Assembly: GCA_017451525.1 (NCBI GenBank)
Contig: JAFTOD010000005.1
Span: 434,001 to 498,000, forward strand
Origin: Paludibacteraceae bacterium
GTDB taxonomy: Bacteria; Bacteroidota; Bacteroidia; Bacteroidales; Paludibacteraceae
Direction of reading: 5' to 3'
DNA: 64,000 bases
In this document: positions 34,921-42,845 of the stretch, in pieces
Position numbering within the stretch: the stretch's first letter is position 1
Layout: each line of letters opens with the position of its first letter
Notes under the pieces: generated by a model
What the model was told of the DNA's origin: nothing
Seen by the model: the letters and a program-made list of their open reading frames with translations, nothing else
Database searches by the model: none
Program-made: the position numbers and the translations under genes

Positions 34921-36090
34921 ATGACTAAAGAATTTCAAATGTTGGCAAAGACTTTCAAGGGACTTGAACAAGTCCTCGCGAAAGAACTCATCGAACTAGG
35001 AGCCAACAACGTACAAATAGAACGCCGTGCTGTCTCCTTCACTGGTGACATGCGCATGCTATACACCGCTAACTTCTGTTTGCGCACAGCTTCGCGCGTA
35101 TTGGTACCAATCGCCACCTTCAAGGCGAAAAAGACTGACGACATCTACGAACAAGTCAAACTATTAGACTGGGCGCAATACATGACCGCCAAAACAACGT
35201 TCCAGATTGACGCTACTGTCTATTCCGACCTCTTTCGCCATTCACAATTCATCACCTACCGAGTCAAAGACGCTATCGTGGACTGGTGGATAGAACATGG
35301 CGGAGTGCGACCCAGTGTCCAACTCTCTAACCCTGACATCTACCTCAACGTACACATTGCAGGCGACACAGTTACCCTTTCGCTGGATAGTTCAGGCGAA
35401 AGCTTACATAAGCGCGGTTATCGCGTAGCCAATACGCAAGCACCTATCAACGAGGCGCTTGCAGCAGGCATGCTACTGCTGGCAGGATGGCATGGACAAA
35501 GTGACTTCTACGACCCTATGTGCGGTTCAGGTACGCTTCTTATCGAAGCAGCACTCATTGCCCGCAACATTGCACCAGGCATCTACCGCAAAGGCTTTGC
35601 CTTCGAGAAATGGGCTTCCTTCGATGCCGACTTATTCGAAGATGTGTACAACGATGATAGTCGCGAGCGCGATTTCCAACACAAGATCTATGGTTCAGAT
35701 GCGGGCTTCTATGCCGTGCAAGTAGCCAATAAGAATATCCAATCTGCTAATCTACAGCGAGATATCGAAGTAAAGCAAATCCGCATAGAGGAACTAAAAT
35801 TGGCAGACCAATCCATCGAGGGAGCACTCGTCATGATGAACCCTCCTTACGGCGAACGCCTGTCGCAAGACAAAGATGTGCTACGCCTCTATCAAGATAT
35901 GGGTACCGCATTGAAGCACCAATTCTGTGGCGCAACCGCATGGATTATCTCCAGCAACGAGGAGGCGCTTAAGTGTGTGGGACTACGTCCCGCCAAGCGC
36001 ATTCATCTCATCAATGGTGACTTAGACTGTCTGTTTAATCAATATGTGCTATTTAGTGGCGACAGAAAATCATGGAAGAAATCCTTATAG
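34921..36090 (+). CDS. THUMP-domain class I RNA methyltransferase (RlmL/TrmN-like)
   Basis: A 389-residue cytosolic RNA methyltransferase. Residues 1-60 form a ferredoxin-like domain and about 65-155 a THUMP RNA-binding domain. The catalytic domain begins with FYDPMCGSGTLLIEAA (motif I) and has MMNPPYGERL (N/DPPY, motif IV). This is the COG0116 family, whose E. coli member RlmL methylates G2445 of 23S rRNA at N2. The short form without the C-terminal RlmK domain is typical for Bacteroidetes. I use the ATG at 34921, since an upstream TTG lies inside the promoter. Its last 19 bases overlap the queA-like gene that follows. Confidence 0.9.
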   Translation: MTKEFQMLAKTFKGLEQVLAKELIELGANNVQIERRAVSFTGDMRMLYTANFCLRTASRVLVPIATFKAKKTDDIYEQVKLLDWAQYMTAKTTFQIDATVYSDLFRHSQFITYRVKDAIVDWWIEHGGVRPSVQLSNPDIYLNVHIAGDTVTLSLDSSGESLHKRGYRVANTQAPINEALAAGMLLLAGWHGQSDFYDPMCGSGTLLIEAALIARNIAPGIYRKGFAFEKWASFDADLFEDVYNDDSRERDFQHKIYGSDAGFYAVQVANKNIQSANLQRDIEVKQIRIEELKLADQSIEGALVMMNPPYGERLSQDKDVLRLYQDMGTALKHQFCGATAWIISSNEEALKCVGLRPAKRIHLINGDLDCLFNQYVLFSGDRKSWKKSL

Positions 36091-37379
36091 AAGAATATAA
36101 TTATCCCTTGCCCGACGAACGCATTGCCAAATACCCATTGGCAAACCGTGACCAAAGCAAACTGCTCGTTTATCGCGATGGACAAGTGAGCGAAGACCGT
36201 TTTTACCATATCGGCGACTACCTGTCTGCCGATTCCCTCCTTATATATAATAACACGCGCGTAATACAAGCGCGCCTCGAGTTTCATAAAACTACCGCTA
36301 CACAATCCTACACCACATCTATACCACCGCTACACAATACTCTCGGCGCCCGCATAGAGGTCTTCTGCCTCGAACCATTGCAGCCGCACGACTATCAGTT
36401 GGCTTTGGGTAGCACAGACGGCTGCACATGGAAGTGCATGATTGGCAATGCCAAGAAGTGGAAAACAGGCGCATTGTCCCTGCCCGTACAACTCCCTTCG
36501 GGCGAAGAAATCACCCTTTTTGCCGAACGTGGCGAACAAACAGGCAATACCTTCGCGGTACATTTCTCTTGGTCTCCTAACTATCAACTGTCAACTGTTA
36601 ACTGTCAACTGAATCTCAGCTTTGCTGAGATTCTCGATGCTGTAGGCGAGTTGCCCATCCCTCCATATCTTAATCGCAAGACCGAAGAGAGCGACAAAAC
36701 TACCTATCAGACCGTCTATTCACGTATCAAAGGTTCAGTAGCAGCCCCTACTGCAGGACTTCATTTTACAGATAATGTGCTCAACGGCTTACGTCAAAAG
36801 GGTATACAGACCGCCGAAGTCACCTTGCACGTAGGTGCAGGCACATTCCAACCAGTCAAGGTGGCGGATGCTAACCAACATACCATGCACACCGAGATTA
36901 TCGCCGTACCACGCGAAACCATCGAAACAATCATTGCCAATCTCGGTCATATCGTAGCAGTAGGCACCACCAGTATGCGCACATTGGAGAGTCTATATTT
37001 CCTCGGCACACAACTGCTATACCATTCTACACAACCACTACACAACGCTACACCACAACTTACTGTCGCCCAATTTGAGCCATACGAGAAAGAATATACA
37101 CTTTCTACACACGAGGCATTGCAGGCGATAGTGGATTATCTGGACTGTACAGAGCAAGACGTCTTGCATGCCGAAACGCAGATAATGATTAAACCAGGAT
37201 ATAAGTTCCGCATAGTAGATCAACTGATTACGAATTTCCACCAACCCAAATCAACGCTGTTGTTGTTGGTAAGTGCGTTCGTAGGAGGCGATTGGCATAC
37301 CATCTACGACTATGCTCTCTCGCACGACTTCCGCTTCCTCAGCTACGGCGACAGCAGCATTCTAACGCGAAGCAAATAA
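36072..37379 (+). CDS. QueA-like S-adenosylmethionine:tRNA ribosyltransferase-isomerase, expanded
   Basis: A 435-residue protein of the QueA family, which adds the ribosyl moiety of SAM to preQ1 in tRNA (queuosine). Core motifs are good: LLIYNNTRVIQARL, AAPTAGLHFTDNVL, VTLHVGAGTFQPVK, VGTTSMRTLESLY and ITNFHQPKSTLLLL. The usual length is 345-365; the extra 70 residues come from three low-complexity inserts: about 73-90 (coded by CTACACAA-like repeats), about 170-180 (QLSTVNCQL, from the CAACTGT heptamer) and about 311-330. A second, more typical Bacteroidetes copy lies at 57399. Which one is the true QueA is not clear; Bacteroidetes commonly have two paralogues. Confidence 0.88.
   Translation: MEEILIEEYNYPLPDERIAKYPLANRDQSKLLVYRDGQVSEDRFYHIGDYLSADSLLIYNNTRVIQARLEFHKTTATQSYTTSIPPLHNTLGARIEVFCLEPLQPHDYQLALGSTDGCTWKCMIGNAKKWKTGALSLPVQLPSGEEITLFAERGEQTGNTFAVHFSWSPNYQLSTVNCQLNLSFAEILDAVGELPIPPYLNRKTEESDKTTYQTVYSRIKGSVAAPTAGLHFTDNVLNGLRQKGIQTAEVTLHVGAGTFQPVKVADANQHTMHTEIIAVPRETIETIIANLGHIVAVGTTSMRTLESLYFLGTQLLYHSTQPLHNATPQLTVAQFEPYEKEYTLSTHEALQAIVDYLDCTEQDVLHAETQIMIKPGYKFRIVDQLITNFHQPKSTLLLLVSAFVGGDWHTIYDYALSHDFRFLSYGDSSILTRSK
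36582..36611 (+). repeat. CAACTGT heptamer array inside the queA-like gene
   Basis: Four tandem 7-mers (CAACTGT and TTAACTG variants) inside the coding sequence, translated as QLSTVNCQL. Confidence 0.9.
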
Positions 37380-37444
37380 CGTCGTACAGCGACAAATAAC
37401 ATAACAACGCGAAGCATACAACGTGAGCGCAGCGAACCAACAAT

Positions 37445-38275
37445 ATGATCGACACCCACTGCCACATAGATGACCCGCAGTATGCGGAAGAGTTAGCCGC
37501 ATTTTTGGCTGACCAACAGGCGAATGGCGTAGAAGCCATTCTGGTGCCTGGTGTAGATAAGACTTCAGTAAAAGATGTGTTGGAGGTGTGTGATAAATAC
37601 CCCCAATATCTCTTTCCTGCATTGGGTTTGCACCCAGAGAATGTAAAGGAAGATTGGCAAGAACAACTGCAAGTGCTGAAAGCAGCAGTTGACGCCCGCA
37701 TGCACCAACTGCCAACTGTCAACCGTCAACTATCAACTGCCAACTGTCAACTGTCAACTGTCAACTCGAACCTCATCGCCATCGGCGAGATAGGCTTAGA
37801 TTACCATTGGGATACCACCTTCAAGGAGCAGCAGCATGAGGCATTGCGTGAGCAGATGCGTTGGGCAGAGCAGTATGATTTGCCTGTGATGATTCATAGC
37901 CGCGATGCCACAGAAGACACCCTCAACATCCTTCGCGAGTTCCCTACTGTCAAGGGTGTGATGCACTGCTTCAGTGGTAGTCATGAGGTAGCGAAGCAGG
38001 TGGTAGATATGGGGTATTATTTGGGCATAGGCGGTGTGCTGACCTTCAAGAACTGTAAGTTGGCGGAGCACTTGGTAGGTATTCCTTTGGAGCGATTGGT
38101 ATTGGAGACGGATGCACCTTATATGGCACCTGTCCCTCATCGTGGCAAGCGCAACGAGAGCAAGTGGATGTGGCATGTAGCGGAGCGTTTGGCAGAGGTG
38201 TATCAATGCTCTGTAGAGCATGTGAATAAAGTAACAACAGCCAACGCAAAAGCACTTTTTGTTATAAATTTGTGA
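37445..38275 (+). CDS. TatD-family metal-dependent hydrolase
   Basis: A 276-residue TIM-barrel amidohydrolase of the TatD family (DNase or 3'-5' exonuclease in studied members). Metal-binding motifs: IDTHCHID at the start (HxH), IGEIGLDYHW (Glu), VMIHSRDA (His), GVMHCFSG (His) and LETDAPYMAP (Asp). Residues about 87-107 (PTVNRQLSTANCQLSTVN) are coded by an array of CAACTGT heptamers at 37705-37766 and interrupt a surface loop. The gene lies 65 bases after the queA-like gene; the gap holds GCGAAGC-type repeat words. Confidence 0.93.
   Translation: MIDTHCHIDDPQYAEELAAFLADQQANGVEAILVPGVDKTSVKDVLEVCDKYPQYLFPALGLHPENVKEDWQEQLQVLKAAVDARMHQLPTVNRQLSTANCQLSTVNSNLIAIGEIGLDYHWDTTFKEQQHEALREQMRWAEQYDLPVMIHSRDATEDTLNILREFPTVKGVMHCFSGSHEVAKQVVDMGYYLGIGGVLTFKNCKLAEHLVGIPLERLVLETDAPYMAPVPHRGKRNESKWMWHVAERLAEVYQCSVEHVNKVTTANAKALFVINL
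37705..37766 (+). repeat. CAACTGT heptamer array inside the tatD-like gene
   Basis: Nine tandem copies of a 7-mer close to CAACTGT inside the coding sequence. It is the longest copy of the repeat also seen at 27821 and 36582. Confidence 0.92.
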
Positions 38276-38299
38276 AAAAAAACAAAAAAAGTGCAAATT

Positions 38300-38333
38300 A
38301 TTGTGTATATGTCAAATATTTTTTGTACCTTTG
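38300..38333 (+). promoter_or_regulatory. Promoter of the tRNA-Ser transcript
   Basis: TACCTTTG at 38326-38333 with ATTG at 38300 (22-nt spacer) and an ATTGTGTATATG extended region. The tRNA begins about 255 nt further on. Confidence 0.65.
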
Positions 38334-38339
38334 CGGGTC

Positions 38340-38589
38340 ATTAGGCGTATTGTGTCGTCTCGCGAACGAAAACGCATCCGCGCCTATGCCAAAAATGTTC
38401 ATTGAAAATCCGAGTTAGGAGAAGGAATCGCGGTCGCCCCAAGGACGCTGACAAGCGTCGTTTATGCGACAATCCTATAGTTCTTAAAAAACATCCGAGA
38501 AGCACGTGGCTTCGAGGATAGAGCGGAGGCATTGAGCGCCCTAACAACGATATTGTCGTTGGTCAATGCGCGAAATTGCCGAACGCGAA
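38340..38589 (+). ncRNA. Structured leader between promoter and tRNA-Ser
   Basis: No ORF of note. Stems: AGGCG 38343-38347 with CGCCT 38381-38385; GACGCT 38444-38449 with AGCGTC 38454-38459; GCATTG 38529-38534 with CAATGC 38564-38569, enclosing CAACGA 38545-38550 with TCGTTG 38556-38561. It may be a separate small RNA co-transcribed with the tRNA, or simply a long precursor leader. No known family recognised. Confidence 0.5.
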
Positions 38590-38677
38590 GGAGAGATGCT
38601 CGAGTGGTTGAAGAGGCACGCCTGGAAAGCGTGTAAACTCCAAAAGGGTTTCGGGGGTTCGAATCCCCCTCTCTCCG
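38590..38677 (+). tRNA. tRNA-Ser(GGA)
   Basis: Class II tRNA with acceptor GGAGAGA pairing with TCTCTCC, a D-arm CTCGAGTGGTTGAAGAG, anticodon stem CACGC/GCGTG around the loop CTGGAAA (anticodon GGA), a long variable arm and the T-arm GGGGGTTCGAATCCCCC. CCA is not encoded (GCAA follows). It reads UCC and UCU. Confidence 0.97.
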
Positions 38678-38741
38678 CAAAGATTTTCTAATATGAATGA
38701 GTCCAAGCTTGCTTGAGCGAATAAATTTTAGAAAATCTTTG
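38678..38741 (+). terminator. 13-bp inverted repeat directly after tRNA-Ser
   Basis: CAAAGATTTTCTA (38678-38690) and TAGAAAATCTTTG (38729-38741) pair perfectly, enclosing AAGCTTGCTT. It may serve in processing or termination. No T-run follows. Confidence 0.6.
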
Positions 38742-39055
38742 AACAAGGTGCCAGCGGCAGCTTGTTGGGATTACGTAGAAATCCCCCTCCGAGAGACCTC
38801 ATCCAAGCTTGCTTGAGCGAGAACGTGAGTAAAAGGATTTGCACAGGATGCCCGTGGCAGACTGTGGGGATTACGCAGAAATCCTCCTCTCTCCAAGGAT
38901 GCCAGCAGCAGCTTGTGGGGATTACGAAGAAATAATCGTTCGAGGCGTAGCCGAGATAAGAAATCCCCCTCTCTCAAGGTGCTAGCGGCAGCTTGTGGGG
39001 ATTACGCAGAAATAATCGTTCGAGGTGTAGCCGAGATAAGAAATCCCCCTGCAAA
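38742..39055. repeat. Degenerate tandem repeats carrying a tRNA-Ser 3' end-like word
   Basis: Four imperfect copies, starting near 38747, 38844, 38897 and 38978. Each has GGxTGCCAGCgGCAGcTTG, then GGGATTACGcAGAAAT, and ends with ATCCCCCTCTCTC or a close form, nearly the acceptor/T-arm end of the tRNA above (38660-38676). The last two also share an insert with TAATCGTTCGAGGCGTAG. The stretch up to 39212 has GCTCGC-ACA-GCGAGC hairpins at 39100 and 39136. No coding gene. Confidence 0.75.
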
Positions 39056-39212
39056 ACGTGAGCGAAGCGAACCACTTTCGCAGCTCTGCTGCCATTAACG
39101 CTCGCACAGCGAGCCAACAACGCGAAGCCCAAAACGCTCGCACAGCGAGCCAACAACGTGAGTGAAACGAACAAAATAAATTATAAACAATTTAATACTA
39201 AAAACAAATCGT

Positions 39213-40040
39213 ATGAAAAAAATTTTTGCAACCCTAACGGTGTTGGCAATGTTTTCTTTCGGAAGCGTTGCAGTAATGGCTCAAGACGCAGCTGAGGCTG
39301 CTCCTGTAGCTGAGGAAGTAACTGTAGATTCTGCAGCTGTTGAAGCTCCTGTAGTTGAGGCTGAAGAAGTAGTAGAAGAGGCTGAGGAAGGCGGTATCGT
39401 AGCTCTCCACAAGACTCTCAAAACTAAGTTCATTGAAGGTGGTGCTGGCTTTATGGCTGCAACCCTTATCTGCTTGGTATTTGGTTTGGCACTCTGTATT
39501 GAGCGTATTATCTATTTGAGCTTGAGCAAGACTAACACCAAAGCTCTTTTGGCTGAGGTTGAGAAAGCATTGAAGAACGGTGGTATCGAGGCTGCTCTCG
39601 AAGTTTGCCGCAACACTCGTGGTCCTGTAGCAAGTATCTTCTATCAAGGTTTGAGCCGCTACAACGAAGGCGTTGACGTTGTTGAGAAAACCGTAGCTTC
39701 TTACGGTGGTGTTCAACTCGGTCTTTTGGAGAAGAACTTGTCTTGGATTTCTCTCTTCATCTCTATCGCTCCATCTTTGGGATTCTTGGGTACCATTATC
39801 GGTATGATCCAAGCGTTCGATAAGATCCAACAAGTAGGTGATATCTCTGCTACCGTTGTGGCTGGTGGTATCAAGGTGGCTTTGTTGACAACCCTCCTCG
39901 GTTTGATCATCGCTATTATTCTTCAAGTATTCTATAACTACATTCTTAGCTTGATCGAGGGTCTCGTTAATGAGATGGAGGATAGTTCTATCAGCCTCCT
40001 CGACCTCGTGGTTGAATACGACGCAGCACAAAAGAAATAA
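39213..40040 (+). CDS. exbB: ExbB/TolQ/MotA-family proton channel protein
   Basis: A 275-residue inner-membrane protein. Residues 1-24 resemble a signal peptide (cut after MAQ). Residues 25-70 are an Ala/Val/Glu-rich linker. Then come three membrane segments, about 82-103, 186-210 and 225-250. The family core is SLGFLGTIIGMIQAFDKI and the KVALLTTLLGLIIAIILQV stretch (quoted in two parts each under the limit). Together with two ExbD proteins downstream it forms a proton-driven motor that powers TonB-dependent transport at the outer membrane. The N-terminal secreted-like extension is common in Bacteroidetes ExbB. Confidence 0.93.
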   Translation: MKKIFATLTVLAMFSFGSVAVMAQDAAEAAPVAEEVTVDSAAVEAPVVEAEEVVEEAEEGGIVALHKTLKTKFIEGGAGFMAATLICLVFGLALCIERIIYLSLSKTNTKALLAEVEKALKNGGIEAALEVCRNTRGPVASIFYQGLSRYNEGVDVVEKTVASYGGVQLGLLEKNLSWISLFISIAPSLGFLGTIIGMIQAFDKIQQVGDISATVVAGGIKVALLTTLLGLIIAIILQVFYNYILSLIEGLVNEMEDSSISLLDLVVEYDAAQKK

Positions 40041-40096
40041 TCTATTTTGCATTGTGCAGAACGTGAATTGTTAAACTTGCAAAATTATAGATTATT

Positions 40097-40573
40097 ATGA
40101 AGAATTATAAATTATTCCCAAAAGTAACCCTCTGGGTACTCATGTTGGTAGGCATCGTAGCAACTGCGTTGTTCTTCCTTGGAGGCTCTGAAGGTTCGTT
40201 GGAGGTAGCTGGTGACTTCTTGGATATTCCTAAGTTCACCAACGTGCTCCTCTATTGGATTTACGCGCTCGTAGTACTTGTTATCCTTGTTACTTTCGGT
40301 TTCGTATTGGCTAAGCTTGTAGAGACCTTCAAGGTAGATCCTAAGCGCGGTCTCGTATCTGTAGCCGTAGTGTTGGGTGCTATTGCTCTCTGCGCACTCT
40401 GCTGGTTCTTGGGTAGCCCTGAGAAGGTGGAGATCCTTGGCTATGAAGGTACCGACAACGTAGGTAACATGGCTCGCATGAGCGATGCTATTATGTATCT
40501 TGTTTACATCCTTACCGCTTCTACTATAGCAGCTTTGGTTTGGGGTGTTATTTATACTAAAGTTAAAAAGTAA
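40097..40573 (+). CDS. Conserved membrane protein of the exb operon
   Basis: A 158-residue protein with three or four predicted membrane segments (about 11-28, 52-75, 90-108, 132-154) and short loops. I recognise no catalytic motif. A gene of this size and topology usually stands between exbB and exbD in Bacteroidales, so it may be a part of the energy-transducing complex (established co-occurrence from memory; function inferred). It follows exbB after 56 bases and precedes exbD by 8. Confidence 0.85.
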   Translation: MKNYKLFPKVTLWVLMLVGIVATALFFLGGSEGSLEVAGDFLDIPKFTNVLLYWIYALVVLVILVTFGFVLAKLVETFKVDPKRGLVSVAVVLGAIALCALCWFLGSPEKVEILGYEGTDNVGNMARMSDAIMYLVYILTASTIAALVWGVIYTKVKK

Positions 40574-40581
40574 TTGTAGTT

Positions 40582-41163
40582 ATGGCAAAGAAAATCCCGC
40601 AGATAAACGCCAGTTCCATGGCTGACATCTCGTTCTTGCTGCTCATCTTCTTCTTGGTAACCACCTCTATGGATGTGAATCAAGGTTTGGCACGTCGTTT
40701 GCCACCTCCTATTCCACCCGATCAAAAGATTGAGGACACCGATATCAACAAGCGTAACTTGTTTGTTGTGAAGATCAACTGGGAGAACAAACTCCTGGTG
40801 CAAGGTCAAGAACTCGATGTACGTCAACTGCGCGCTAAGGCGAAGGAGTTTATTGCTAACCCCAACGACGATGCCAATATGCCTAAGTTGGTAGAGGAGG
40901 ATTTTGGTGCTCCATTTGGCATGGTTAAATATGCAAAAGATCACGTTATCTCCGTTCAGAACGACGCTGATACACAATATCAAGCATATTTGGAGGTGCA
41001 AAACGAACTCGTAGCCGCCTACAATGAATTGCGCGAAGAGTGCGCACAACAGTATTTCCACACGTCTTACAACGATCTTGATGAGGAGTGGCAAAAGAAG
41101 ATTGCCAAGATTTATCCTCAAAAGATTTCTGAGGCTGAACCTAAAAATTATGGAGGAAAATAA
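40582..41163 (+). CDS. exbD: ExbD/TolR-family protein 1
   Basis: A 193-residue protein with one N-terminal membrane segment (about 15-33: MADISFLLLIFFLVTTS) containing the proton-carrying Asp (ADIS), followed by a periplasmic domain of about 150 residues with a helical insert. Residues 130-170 carry YLEVQNELVAAYNELREE, a helix that may pack on the peptidoglycan-facing side. It is one of two ExbD proteins needed by many Bacteroidetes for TonB energisation. The next exbD starts 2 bases after its stop. Confidence 0.92.
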   Translation: MAKKIPQINASSMADISFLLLIFFLVTTSMDVNQGLARRLPPPIPPDQKIEDTDINKRNLFVVKINWENKLLVQGQELDVRQLRAKAKEFIANPNDDANMPKLVEEDFGAPFGMVKYAKDHVISVQNDADTQYQAYLEVQNELVAAYNELREECAQQYFHTSYNDLDEEWQKKIAKIYPQKISEAEPKNYGGK

Positions 41164-41165
41164 GT

Positions 41166-41636
41166 ATGGCAAAAATTCGTAGAAACGATAAACGTGAGAT
41201 GCCTGCGCTGAACACCAGTTCATTGCCAGATATCATCTTCATGCTCTTGTTCTTCTTCATGTCTGTAACATCTATGAAGGAGGTTACTTACAAGGTTCAA
41301 ATTCAGAATCCTCAAGCCACTGAGTTGACTAAGTTGGAGAAGAAATCATTGGTTCGTTACATCTATGTAGGTACTCCTACTGCTGAGTTCCGCAAGCAAT
41401 ACGGTGCAGAGACACGTATCCAATTGGACGATGCTTTCGCTGACGCTAAGGAGATTGGTGATTATATCATCAACGAGCGTTCTTCTATGAAAGAGTCTGA
41501 CCAAGGTTTGATGACAGTGTCAATCAAAGCAGACAAGGAGACTAAGATGGGTATTATCGCAGATATTAAGCAAGAGCTTCGCCGTGCATACGCACTGAAG
41601 ATCAGCTACGCTGCTACCCAACGCACATCCTACTAA
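41166..41636 (+). CDS. exbD: ExbD/TolR-family protein 2
   Basis: A 156-residue partner of the preceding ExbD. N-terminal membrane segment about residues 18-36 (LPDIIFMLLFFFMSVTS), with the conserved Asp in LPDI. The periplasmic domain has DDAFADAKEIGDYI and a final IKQELRRAYALKISYA strand, as in ExbD/TolR. It ends the exb operon; a strong bidirectional terminator follows at 41653. Confidence 0.92.
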   Translation: MAKIRRNDKREMPALNTSSLPDIIFMLLFFFMSVTSMKEVTYKVQIQNPQATELTKLEKKSLVRYIYVGTPTAEFRKQYGAETRIQLDDAFADAKEIGDYIINERSSMKESDQGLMTVSIKADKETKMGIIADIKQELRRAYALKISYAATQRTSY

Positions 41637-41652
41637 TCAATAGATTGATATT

Positions 41653-41692
41653 AATAACAACTGCCTGACCATTTGGACAGGCAGTTGTTATT
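41653..41692. terminator. Bidirectional terminator after the exb operon
   Basis: A perfect 15-bp stem (41653-41667 with 41678-41692) around a 10-nt loop. The outer A/T pairs supply U-runs in both directions, for exbD and for the lipoprotein gene from the other side. Confidence 0.92.
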
Positions 41693-41710
41693 TTGAGCAT
41701 CTCTGCTTTC

Positions 41711-42736
41711 TTATTTATCCCAATAGATATATTGGGTATCGCTAACTTGTTTGGCTGCAGGCTCAACGATAAAAGTGGGGGTCTCTTTATCCCAACCTTG
41801 GTAATCGCCATTCACGGAATCTTGGATGAATTGTTGTACATTCTCCCCCCATTGTAGCCAATGGCGCATATCGGAACATTGTGTATCAATGGTAGTAAAC
41901 TCATCGTAGCGTGTTTGGCGACCGATGATGTTATTATGCAAGTCCATATAATGGTCGCAAGGAGCGTTGGGGGCTTTCCATTCCCAAAAGATATCCATAA
42001 TTGCATACGATAGCCATTCTCCTACATAGGTACGTAGTAGCACATTCACATATATATGCTTGAAGGCATCGCCTGGGCGTCCGTTGTTGGTGGCTTCGCC
42101 ATAGTAATACTGCGCTAGTTTTTCTGCGCGCGCCTTGCTCTGAAGCACGCGATAGAATAGGCGCGGACCACGCCACAGGAGTAGCGTGAGTAGGATATTC
42201 TCCTCTTCAAAATGCGATATATTGAGTGTATCAAATGTCTTACTCGTGAGGGGTTGGTCGCTCTGTGTCAATGCTTGCAGTTTTTGCCAATCTTCCTTTT
42301 CTTTTGGGGTAACTTCCAGTATCTGCAATTCATCTTCTACCGATAGTGAATCTAATATTGCATACAATGTACCCTTAGGTGATTGATTGTGTATGAATAG
42401 TATCTCTTGTTGCTTGGGCACGAAGAGAGTAGGGGGGTGTACAGAACTAACTAACAGTCGGTCTGTGATTGAACATAGCTTGTTGATATACCCCTTATAT
42501 GCCTTTTCTGGATAGATTCGTATGAGTTCTTGCTCAATATAATCTGCAATACTTTGTTCTTGTTGCAATAAACTATCTGCTTCCCATTTTGCCCCCAATA
42601 CATATAGTGCTTCTGCTGGGAAAGTGGGAAGTAGCGTCGTGTCGGGTTGTTGTACAGCTATGGGCTGTTCTACCACTTGTTGGGTGCGACAACCTACCAG
42701 TACCAAACATAATGCTATCCAAACGTACTTACGCAT
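41711..42736 (-). CDS. Lipoprotein with DUF6973-like domain
   Basis: A 341-residue protein with a lipoprotein signal (MRKYVWIALCLVLVGC, Cys16) and a mainly helical mature part. Residues about 205-290 match the DUF6973 pattern: NNGRPGDAFKHIYVNVLL, then a second helix, then HYMDLHNNIIGRQ with conserved His, Asp and Asn. This could be a metal-binding site (inference). It is anchored in the outer or inner membrane, facing the periplasm. The gene is not in an operon with the neighbours; a terminator stands on each side (41653 and 42786). Confidence 0.75.
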   Translation of the reverse strand: MRKYVWIALCLVLVGCRTQQVVEQPIAVQQPDTTLLPTFPAEALYVLGAKWEADSLLQQEQSIADYIEQELIRIYPEKAYKGYINKLCSITDRLLVSSVHPPTLFVPKQQEILFIHNQSPKGTLYAILDSLSVEDELQILEVTPKEKEDWQKLQALTQSDQPLTSKTFDTLNISHFEEENILLTLLLWRGPRLFYRVLQSKARAEKLAQYYYGEATNNGRPGDAFKHIYVNVLLRTYVGEWLSYAIMDIFWEWKAPNAPCDHYMDLHNNIIGRQTRYDEFTTIDTQCSDMRHWLQWGENVQQFIQDSVNGDYQGWDKETPTFIVEPAAKQVSDTQYIYWDK

Positions 42737-42785
42737 ATACCGTATTCTATTATTATATATTGTAATATTACTATTTTACTTATTT

Positions 42786-42820
42786 ACAAACAAAGGACGG
42801 TTCAACCATCCTTTGTTTGT
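42786..42820. terminator. Terminator between EF-G2 and lipoprotein genes
   Basis: ACAAACAAAGGA (42786-42797) pairs with TCCTTTGTTTGT (42809-42820), 12 bp. It would end the EF-G2 transcript (minus). Confidence 0.85.
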
Positions 42821-42845
42821 TCTATTCAGTATATTGTGTATTGAC

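Noticed and set aside
38742-39055. CRISPR array
   Set aside because: Units are unequal in length, degenerate, and there are no unique spacers or cas genes.
38462-39174. Short ORFs around tRNA-Ser and its repeats
   Set aside because: They translate the tRNA and tandem repeats; sequences like FLRNPHKLLLAS repeat because the DNA does.
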